DNA from: Stagonosporopsis chrysanthemi
Taxonomy: Eukaryota > Ascomycota > Dothideomycetes > Pleosporales > Didymellaceae
NCBI GenBank assembly: GCA_022560025.1
Contig: JAFISE010000021.1
Coordinates: 223,250-287,249 of the forward strand
DNA: 64,000 nt
Reading direction: 5' to 3'
Every line of letters begins with the position of its first letter. Within the stretch, counting starts at the first letter, position 1. Of the stretch, positions 56,595-64,000 are shown piece after piece. The translations under genes were made by a program, and so were the position numbers. The notes below the pieces were generated by a model. That model was not told the DNA's origin. It made no database searches and saw only the letters and a list, made by a program, of their open reading frames with translations.

Positions 56595-57826
56595 ATGTCG
56601 GATATTGAGGATGAAATGGACATCGACGCACCCGCTGCAGACACGTCGATCAGCTTTGGTGGAGACACGAAGAAAGGCAAACGAAGTGCGGCCAATCTGC
56701 CCGTAGAAGCCGAAGACACATTGCCATGGTGAGTGGTGCTGTTTGGAGAAGGGAGAGCGCATAATTGACTTCATCTAGGGTGGAAAAGTACCGGCCAAAC
56801 TCTCTCGACGACGTCGAAGGGCACCAAGACATCATTGCTACCATCAACAAGTTTGTCGACTCGAACCGACTCCCGCATCTCCTCCTATACGGCCCACCAG
56901 GCACCGGCAAGACATCCACCGTACTCGCCCTGGCACGACGGATATATGGCACCAAGAATATGAGGCAGATGGTCCTGGAGCTGAACGCATCTGACGACAG
57001 AGGCATTGACGTTGTGCGAGAGCAGATCAAGACCTTCAGCAGTACGAAGCAGATCTTCTCGGCTGCACCAAGGTCAGGAGATGCATCGCTTGCAACATTC
57101 AAGCTCATCATCCTGGACGAAGCGGATGCCATGACCTCGACAGCACAGATGGCCCTGCGACGAATCATGGAGAAGTACACGGCCAACACACGATTCTGCA
57201 TCATCGCAAACTACACACACAAGCTCTCGCCGGCGCTGCTCTCTCGCTGCACCAGGTTCCGATTCTCGCCACTGAAGGAGCGTGACATCAGGAATCTGGT
57301 GGACAAGGTTGTCGAGGACGAGAAAGTCAACATCACCCAGGAAGCTACAGAGTCTTTAGTGACGCTCAGCAAGGGAGATATGAGACGAGCACTGAACGTT
57401 CTGCAGGCTTGTCACGCCTCCAGCACACCACTGCAGCCACCTGGACAGCCAGCAGCAGACCCAAGCACGATTGTGCGAGACCAGATCACACAGACAACCA
57501 TCTACGAATGCATCGCCGCACCGCATCCCTCGGACATCAAGTTCATCTTAGACACGCTGCTCTCGACGAATGACATGACTCAGTGTTTGCGCACAGTCAA
57601 CAATCTCAAGACATTGAAGGGCTTGGCGCTTGCTGATATTCTCACCGCAGTGAGTGACGAGCTCGTCCAGAATGAGGTGCCTCCTCAGGTCATGGTGACA
57701 TGGATGGCAGGCTTGGCAGACATTGAATACAGACTTAGCGGAGGAGGCAGCGAGGCAATACAAACCGGTGCCGCCGTTGGTGTGATCCGGACCGGCGTGG
57801 AGCTGCTGGAGAACGGCAAGAAGTGA
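56595..57826 (+). CDS. RFC3: replication factor C subunit 3
   Basis: Two exons (56595-56728 and 56779-57826, intron 50 nt) give 393 residues that close in frame. It is an AAA+ small subunit of the clamp loader that places PCNA on primed DNA. Motifs: WVEKYRPNSLDDVEGHQDII (RFC box), LLLYGPPGTGKTSTVLALAR (Walker A), LIILDEADAMTSTAQMALRR (Walker B), ALLSRCTRFRFSPL (SRC arginine finger). The C-terminal collar region is present. The N-terminal 40 residues before the RFC box are acidic and unconserved. LPHLLLYGPPGTGKTST is typical of yeast Rfc3 (human RFC5) rather than Rfc2 or Rfc4; I call the paralogue from that phrase and the C-terminus (LADIEYRLSGGGSEAIQTGA). Confidence 0.93.
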
Positions 57827-58224
57827 AGGAAGACAGCTATCGGGCGAACGGCGTTCAGCGGCATGTTGGCGGCAAAAGATCTGCGAGGCGATACCACAAC
57901 GATACTTGAACTATCAAAGCGCAGCGGACATGCGCGACGTACCAGACCCTCTGTCCCACCTGCTCCATGCGTTCGCCCGCTTGTCACAAAGAACTACAGG
58001 CAACCCGTGTCCAATCACTACTAATACCCCGGTCCGCCCGAAACGCACGACGGCGGGACAGAGGATTTGTAGGCGCCAACGACCTCTGCTGTTGTTGTAA
58101 ACAAGAAGCAGTGCGTGTGAACGCGACAACACGAAAATCCCACGCTACTCTGAAACGCGCCGCACCCCCACATTTACCAGCCATCGCTCCCCACCAACAT
58201 GCCCCCCAAGGTTCTTGAACAACT
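57827..58224. promoter_or_regulatory. intergenic with uORF at 58199-58228
   Basis: Between RFC3 and the next plus-strand gene. The uORF MPPKVLEQL ends in TGA at 58226-58228, overlapping the ATG at 58225 as ATGA. It starts in the favourable context CAACATG. Confidence 0.5.
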
Positions 58225-59609
58225 ATGAACACCCCACTGAACACCCCACTAAAGCAGAAGCGAAAAGCCGACGACATGCGCGCATCCGTGAGTCTTGCCT
58301 CACCGTGATATTCGCACGGGTTGCGACATGCGCCTGATTGTCGCAACATGCTAATGCGCCACAGCCGTCTGAGACATTGGCAAAGCGGCGGGCGACAGCC
58401 AAACCAAAGAAACGCTTATCGATACCGGGCGCATTTCCCACCCCGGAACCGTCCAGTCAGGAAACATCACAGAGGTCAGCGCACTCTGTGGTCTCTGCGA
58501 GGAAGATCGATGTTCGACAACTCAACACTGGCGCAACAGCACCGCATCCACGTGCGCAGCCAAAGCCGACGAATGCATCGAACAGGGTGCAGAAGTGTAC
58601 AAGTCGCCAGCCCTCAACACCACGAAAGCAACGTTCTAGCAACAAGCTCTCGGTCGTCACGCCCAAAGCGGAGCGACATCCCAAGCGCCAGGATGTCAGC
58701 TTGCGATTCTCATTCAGCAGCCAGCCTGGGAATGCGCAAGGTCCGCTGAAGAGGGGGAGAAGGAGAGGGCGGTCGTCCGGTCTTGAGGATGTGCGACCAT
58801 ACAAGCCCGTCTTGTCACCGATTGAGTCGCCGACCAAACGACTAACGCCCAGTCGACCGGGCAAAGAGGATAGAGTTCTGAACAGGAGTTTCTCCGAGTT
58901 GATTGTCACGCCTGCACAAAACAACCTTACCGGTCCTCTACAGCATGATTACACAGACACGACATCGGATCTGTCTTCAGAACCAAATCATGAGCCTAAA
59001 GCACCCGACCCGTCCGTCTTCTCACATCCCAGTAAGAAGCGCGAGGGGTATGGGTTCAGCTATTCAGAGCCTCTATGGTACGATTCCGACGAGTATCCCG
59101 ACACAGAGTGCGATTGGGATCCAAAGGACGAACAGCATGTGGCGCCTTTTGACGCGCTCTTCGATCCAGACAGCTCGTTTGACGACATCGTTGTGATGCG
59201 AGATGTTGGCTCTTTTCACATCGCCAAACCCCAGCGGATCCTCGCGTGTACAAAAGCTACAAGAGAGGACACGGTGCGGCTGAAACAGCGGGCCAAGATC
59301 CTCTTCAAGTGGGACGAGAGCGAGGACGTCTACTCCTCGCTGGTCGGCCGACTGGAACGGATGGTATACAACGACCTGGAGAAGAAGATGAGCAACCGCG
59401 AGAGCCCCATACCTTCTGTCATGCAGTGTGCAAGCAGGCTGAAGGACTTCCTGCAGCGGAACAAAGAAGAGCGGATCGACACCGGCGAGAGTCGTCGCGC
59501 AGTGGAGCACGAGATCGAGTGGGCGGCGTGGCTCGTCGAGGCTAGTCGGACGGGGGTCATGCACATCAAGACCAAGGGGTGCAGTTGCCGGCCGGACTGG
59601 GAGGAGTAA
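58225..59609 (+). CDS. unknown basic/disordered protein with ordered C-terminus
   Basis: Two exons (58225-58287 and 58365-59609, intron 77 nt) give 435 residues that close in frame. Exon 1 encodes MNTPLNTPLKQKRKADDMRA with two NTPL repeats. The next 220 residues are Ser/Pro/Lys-rich with many SP/TP sites (SIPGAFPTPEPSSQ, VLSPIESPTKRLTPSRPGKE), suggesting a phosphorylated nuclear protein. The C-terminal 170 residues look folded and acidic (FSYSEPLWYDSDEYPDTECD, then DALFDPDSSFDDIVVMRDV and a helical end with RAKILFKWDESEDVY). It ends in CSCRPDWEE. I do not recognise the family; the SP/TP pattern would fit a cell-cycle substrate, but that is speculation. Confidence 0.72.
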
Positions 59610-60130
59610 TGAGCGGCGTCTACATGGCGCAGCAGTGGGAGATGTGCAATTGATGCAGGCTATCTTCTTGTACAAACTTATTACTAGGGTTAGACTGTCG
59701 AGGCTGGTCCTTGTACCCGCCACGCTACGCATGCGACCAAACAACGTCATGCGCAGATCATTAATGCAGCAAACCCCTTCTCATTGGTCGATCCTTTGTT
59801 TCGCATTCACTACAACATCTACAACATCTACATCACTATGTACTGAATGTCATCGTAACAACACACACAGCACACGGCTGCTTTTTGTTAATTCTGAAGC
59901 GGAGCTGCAACGCTCAATGTAGCATGTGTCGACGTCATCGATTCCATAAACCCCGACTAAGCCGCAAACAGCGCACTATCTCGGCGTGAAACTACTCAGC
60001 AGTCTCAACCACTTGGCCCGAAAGTCACGATATCTTGATCATACTTACTTGAACCGGATTCCCTCTTCTCACCACTAAACATTCACCACCACCCATTGAT
60101 CCCCCTGGCCCCTCGCCACCCACAACAACC
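59610..60130. other. intergenic, no gene seen
   Basis: Between two plus-strand genes. Contains a short ACAACATCT triplet repeat near 59811-59833. No coding signal. Confidence 0.5.
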
Positions 60131-61344
60131 ATGAACTACATCTCCGGTACAACCCACACCCAGCACCGCCTCTCCACCCATGCCCCCCAATTAACAAAAA
60201 AAAAAACCCAGACTACGTCATGTCGGACTCAATCATCAACCCGCTGCTCGACGGCGGCTACCTCCCACACTTCCTCATCCGGCGCGGCATCCGCGCGCAA
60301 CTCGCCGACCGCCTATCCTCCATCGCCAGCACGTCGCTGGACGCCGCGTACGAATCTAAAATGAAGTACGTCGAGCTGCTGCGCACGCGGCCCATTGCCA
60401 TTGAGACGGCGGCCGCCAATGAGCAGCACTACGAGGTGGGGACGGAGGTGCTGCAGGGTATGTTGGGCCCAAGGATGAAGTACTCGGCGTGTTTGTATGA
60501 GAAGGGCGGGGAGACGCTGGCGCAGGCTGAGGTGGCGATGTTGAAGCTGTATGTGGAGAGGGCGGAGTTGAGGGATGGGATGCGGATTCTGGATCTGGGG
60601 TATGTTTTGATTCCGCGCTGCCCCCGCCTCTCGCTCAGGGGGGGATATCGATTCACGTGACTGCACATACTGATGACGACGAACCTCTGTAGGTGCGGCT
60701 GGGGCTCTGCATCGCTCTTCTTCGCCGAGCTGTTCCCCAACGCGCGCATCACGGCCTTCTCCAACAGCCGCACGCAAAAGTCCCACATTGACCGCGTCGC
60801 CGCCGCAAAGGGCCTCGCCAACCTGACCGTCATCACCGGCGACGTCGTCGACTACGAGTTCGAGCCCGCGGCATTCGACCGCGTCGTCTCCATCGAGCTC
60901 TTTGAGCACATGAAGAACTACGCGCTGCTGACGGCCAAGGTGGCGCGCGCGCTCAAACCCGGCGGCAAGCTGTTTGTGCACATCTTCGCGCACCGCACGA
61001 CGCCGTATGACTTTGACGGCGGGTGGATGACCGAGTTCTTCTTCACGGGCGGCACCATGCCGTCGGCGGATTTGCTGTTGTTTTTCCAGGACGAGCTGAG
61101 GGTCAAGCGTCAGTGGTGGGTGAATGGCGTGCACTATGGCAAGACGTGTGAGGATTGGCTGAAGACCATGTTGGGGAATGAGAAGAGTATTAAGGAGGGG
61201 CTGAAGGAGACGTATGGGGAGGACGGGGTGACGACGTGGTGGAATAGGTGGCAGGTTTTCTATCTGGCGTGTGCCGAGTTGTTCAAGTGGGAAGGAGGCG
61301 ATACGTGGGGCGTGAGCCATTATTTGTTTGAGAAGCCCGAGTAG
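60131..61344 (+). CDS. CFA-synthase-like SAM methyltransferase
   Basis: Three exons, 60131-60146, 60212-60599 and 60693-61344, give 351 residues that close in frame. It belongs to the cyclopropane-fatty-acyl-phospholipid synthase / coclaurine N-methyltransferase-like group (PF02353). Marks are GYLPHFLIRRGIRAQLADRL, NEQHYEVGTEVLQGMLGPRM, KYSACLYEKGGETLAQAEVA, then the SAM-binding glycine motif LDLG-CGWGS split exactly by intron 2, NARITAFSNSRTQKSHID, and the late motif WWVNGVHYGKTCEDWL. The 16-nt first exon gives MNYISDYVMSDSIINPLLDG, family-like; an internal ATG (MSDSIIN) is the alternative start. Intron 1 contains a run of 12 A. No membrane helix. Substrate unknown: lipid or small-molecule methylation are both possible. 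Confidence 0.88.
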
Positions 61345-61778
61345 GGGGATATCTGGTGGTTCGGCTTCTGGAGACGACCTGTTCAGTCGTGGTTCTACGC
61401 GTCAACAGCCGCAGTATCCATGCGCATGGATGTTTTCTCATGAGCGCAACAGCTTACACTATACCCATCCATCTCAAGCTCGTGAGCCACTCCGATCCAC
61501 TGCGTTAGTCATCCTCGTCGAATACAACGCGGGCGGCATCAGACCTCACTACCTCAAGGCGGCCGTTGTAGTCTGTGAAACTCGGCGACAACGACACCGC
61601 AACATGCACTGAGCTGTGAACTTTACTTTGCATTCTCTCGCTGGGGATATTGTGCGTCGTGCTCCACACCTGCGCTCGTCCACCTCCACCCCATACATAC
61701 AATGCTTGCTCCTGGCTTGCACATCGGCGCTTCTATACGACTCCCTCCTTCTCGCTCTTTGCGGTGCGCGCTCCTTGC
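61345..61778. other. convergent intergenic spacer
   Basis: Spacer of 434 bp between the 3' ends of the methyltransferase and the complex I subunit. No gene seen. Confidence 0.5.
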
Positions 61779-62026
61779 TCAGTGGTCCCAGGGGTGCTTC
61801 CAGCCAAGCAGGGCCGGGCCGTCCTTTTTCGCGCGGTACATCAACTGCATCAGTCAGCACGGCTGCGCGGAGCTTACTCTCCAACACAACGTACGAAAAA
61901 CCACATGGAGGCGCCGAGGCCCGTGGCCATGAATCTGTACAGCGGGCGGACCGGGTGGATCTTGATGGGGTGGTTCGGCATCTCAGCGTACTTGGGCGGA
62001 CCCATCCTGCGGAGTGTGGGCTGCAT
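61779..62026 (-). CDS. small complex I subunit, NDUFB2-like
   Basis: Two exons (61895-62026 and 61779-61844, intron 50 nt) give only 65 residues that close in frame. The first exon reads MQPTLRRMGPPKYAEMPNHP, then HPVRPLYRFMATGLGASMWFF; the second LMYRAKKDGPALLGWKHPWD plus His. One membrane segment (GLGASMWFFLMY) is followed by a short matrix or intermembrane tail ending in HPWDH. This matches small fungal accessory subunits of mitochondrial NADH:ubiquinone oxidoreductase related to NDUFB2 (AGGG), where MWF and the Asp/Leu/Pro positions recur. The subunit name is from memory of the family pattern. The gene is divergent from BUR1. Confidence 0.78.
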
Positions 62027-62471
62027 GGTTGTGAGTGTGCCTGGGCGGGGGTCAGCGGGGTCCGGGGGTGTCGTAAGGGGCGGGAGCCAGGGCGTACCGG
62101 CGGCGGGTGCGGTGCAATGGCTCGTCGTGGGCGGCGGTGCGAGAGGTGAGGTTGAAGGCCATCGGAGCTAGTGCGCCGGCGCCAAGACGAACGTCGCCCA
62201 TCCGTCTGGCGCATTCTTGTTCGCCGCCGCGGCTCCCTCTCTTATTGTGCTGCCGCGCCTGAAGTACCGCCATCGCCTGCTTCGCTGTTCCATGGCACGG
62301 TCTGCCACTCGACTGCGCGACAACTCTCTGACACACCTGTCCATGTCCCCCGAAGCGCGCTCTTGCGACACCTGTTCGACTGATCCGCGCCGGGCGTCAT
62401 AGCGAACCGAGTCCGCGGAAGACGACGGCGCGCAACACGGCACGCGAAACCACACCACAGCGACCGCCGGC
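62027..62471. promoter_or_regulatory. divergent promoter of NDUFB2-like and BUR1
   Basis: Shared 445 bp GC-rich upstream region. Short open frames on both strands have no domain signal. Confidence 0.5.
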
Positions 62472-63893
62472 ATGGCCACTCCCGCGACGGGCACCCCGCA
62501 GAATGGCGTGCAGCGGAGGTACAAGGGATGCGCCAAGATCGGGGACTACGAGATGCTGCAGAAGCTGGGAGAGGGCACGTTTGGTGAAGTCCACAAGGCG
62601 CGCCAGCGGAGCTCGGGCAGCGTGTTCGCGCTGAAGAAGATCCTGATGCACAACGAGAAGGACGGGTTCCCCATCACGGCGCTGCGAGAGATCAAGCTGC
62701 TGAAGATGCTGTCCCACGACAACGTCTTGAAGCTGGAGGAGATGGCCGTGGAACGGCCCCGCGCAGAAGGCCGCAAGAGGGCCATCCTGTACATGGTCAC
62801 GCCGTACATGGACCACGATCTGTCTGGTCTGCTCGACAACCCGGACGTCAAGTTCCAGGAGGCGCAGATCAAGTGCTACCTGCTGCAGTTGTTCAAGGGC
62901 CTGCGCTACCTGCACGACAACCACATCCTCCACCGAGACATGAAGGCGGCCAACCTGCTCATCAACAACCGTGGGCGGCTCCAGATTGCCGACTTTGGTC
63001 TCGCAAGACACTACGACGAGCCCGTGCCGCAGCGAGGGAAAGGCAACGGCGAGGCCCGGCGAGAGTACACCACATTAGTCGTCACCCGCTGGTACAGGCC
63101 GCCCGAGCTGTTGCTCCAGCTGCGGAGGTACACTCCTGCAATCGACATGTGGGGGGCAGGGTGCGTGTTCGGTGAGATGTTCAAGCGCAAGCCTATCCTT
63201 GCGGGCCAGAGCGATCTTCACCAGGCGCAGATCATCTTTGACCTGGTGGGCTCGCCGAACGACCAGAGCATGCCCGGGTGGCAGGACCTCCCCGGCGCTG
63301 AGCCGATCCGCGCATTTGCGCAGTCCACCAACACCATGGCGCAGAGATTCCGCGAGCTCTCCCCTACAGGACTATCGCTGCTCAAAGATCTAATGCGACT
63401 CGACTGGCGGCGGCGCATCAACGCCATCGACGCAATCGACCACCCCTACTTCAAAGAGAACCCCAGGCCCATGCGAGAAGAAGACATCCCCACCTTCGCC
63501 GACTCGCACGAGCTCGACCGCCGCAACGCCCGGGGCCAGAAACAAGCACTCCCCCCGGCGCCCGCAGGAGGAACCGTCGGCATTGGACCAAACGGTGAAT
63601 GGACCGGCTCCGGCCCACCGCCAAACTCCTGGGGTAACGGCGACAGACGCTACGGCGGCCCTCAGGACCGCGGGCCTCCCGGCATCGACCGCCCACCACG
63701 CGGCGGCTACAACGACCGCGGTGGCCCTCGCTACGACCACCGCGGCCCTCCAGGCGGCAACCGCAGACCAGACTGGAGCAACGGCGGCGCCAACCTGCCC
63801 CCCGGCCCGCCCGATGGCCGCCATCCCCTCCCCCACCCCCCTCCAATCCCCAACCCCGACACACCCCCCCACCCCAGTGAGCCCCCACCCTGA
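62472..63893 (+). CDS. BUR1: Bur1/CDK9-type cyclin-dependent kinase
   Basis: Single exon, 473 residues. The kinase domain spans about 25-325 with [15 protein letters not shown] (Gly loop), FALKKILM (catalytic Lys), PITALRE (the cyclin-binding helix that first named CDK9), [16 protein letters not shown] (catalytic loop), [11 protein letters not shown] (DFG) and [17 protein letters not shown] (T-loop with the activating Thr). This is the Bur1/SgvA kinase of fungi, which with cyclin Bur2 phosphorylates Spt5 and the Pol II CTD linker during elongation, in the nucleus. The C-terminal 110 residues are Gly/Pro/Arg-rich. The last 10-15 residues (PPHPSEPPP) are encoded by the start of a C-rich minisatellite, so the exact 3' end depends on repeat copy number. 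Confidence 0.92.
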   Translation: MATPATGTPQNGVQRRYKGCAKIGDYEMLQKLGEGTFGEVHKARQRSSGSVFALKKILMHNEKDGFPITALREIKLLKMLSHDNVLKLEEMAVERPRAEGRKRAILYMVTPYMDHDLSGLLDNPDVKFQEAQIKCYLLQLFKGLRYLHDNHILHRDMKAANLLINNRGRLQIADFGLARHYDEPVPQRGKGNGEARREYTTLVVTRWYRPPELLLQLRRYTPAIDMWGAGCVFGEMFKRKPILAGQSDLHQAQIIFDLVGSPNDQSMPGWQDLPGAEPIRAFAQSTNTMAQRFRELSPTGLSLLKDLMRLDWRRRINAIDAIDHPYFKENPRPMREEDIPTFADSHELDRRNARGQKQALPPAPAGGTVGIGPNGEWTGSGPPPNSWGNGDRRYGGPQDRGPPGIDRPPRGGYNDRGGPRYDHRGPPGGNRRPDWSNGGANLPPGPPDGRHPLPHPPPIPNPDTPPHPSEPPP

Positions 63894-64000
63894 GTGACCC
63901 CCCACCCCGAGTGAGCCCCCAACCCAAGGAGTCCCCCAACCCAAGCCAGTCCCCCAACTCGAGTGAGCCCCCAACCCGAGTGAGCCCCCAACCCAAGTGA
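63864..64000. repeat. C-rich minisatellite, unit about 17 bp, runs off window
   Basis: About eight units of CCCCCAACCCGAGTGAG with variation in the middle (CACCCTG, AACCCAAG, AACTCG), 16-18 bp each. The minus strand is G-rich (GGGTTGGGGG runs). The repeat overlaps the last codons and stop of BUR1 and continues past the right edge. Confidence 0.9.

Overview
The window is nuclear DNA of a filamentous ascomycete (Pezizomycotina). Introns are short (mostly 43-68 nt, GTRNGT donors, YAG acceptors), genes lie on both strands with 0.3-1 kb gaps, and the gene set is fungal: a LovD-like beta-lactamase-fold enzyme, fungal Derlin, Snt1-type SANT protein, fungal STAND/NACHT proteins, Hom3 aspartate kinase and Bur1 kinase. 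A Dothideomycete is my best guess, from the general look of the proteins only. Exon structures were built by hand from splice signals and reading phase. Where I say a gene closes in frame, the summed exon lengths are divisible by three and run from ATG to stop.

1-9.2 kb: a partial Cys-rich membrane protein, a secreted feruloyl-esterase-like enzyme, a four-exon LovD/EstB-type serine hydrolase, an unknown protein, a 2.1 kb gene-poor stretch, and a promethin-like membrane protein. 9.6-20.5 kb: RNA polymerase I subunit A49, a small Gly-rich protein, a Derlin, a large MATH/degenerate-USP/MORN/RING protein, and deoxyhypusine synthase. 21.7-28.7 kb: one 2305-residue SANT-domain protein of the Snt1 (Set3 complex) type.

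29.3-38.2 kb is the most accessory-looking part: a NACHT_N-ankyrin protein with no NTPase domain, an eight-exon NACHT NTPase ending in four C2H2 fingers on the same strand, and a divergent ten-exon SNF2-RING helicase. 39-44 kb: two tandem paralogues with matching intron positions and phases, then a conserved unknown protein. 44.2-45.9 kb: aspartate kinase. 45.9-49.9 kb is a gene-poor 4 kb island with a dispersed array of a conserved motif of about 30 bp, the main unexplained structure here; two more copies lie at about 29.0 kb.

49.9-64 kb is dense housekeeping: a MINDY-type deubiquitinase ending in a CaaX box, Trm6/Gcd10, ARPC3, Rfc3, an unknown basic protein preceded by a uORF, a CFA-synthase-like methyltransferase, a small complex I subunit, and the Bur1/CDK9 kinase whose 3' end enters a C-rich minisatellite running off the window. 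Several pairs are divergent with short shared promoters (ARPC3/RFC3, NDUFB2-like/BUR1, MINDY/TRM6, NACHT-zinc finger/SNF2). No tRNA, rRNA, intact transposon or secondary-metabolite backbone gene was seen.
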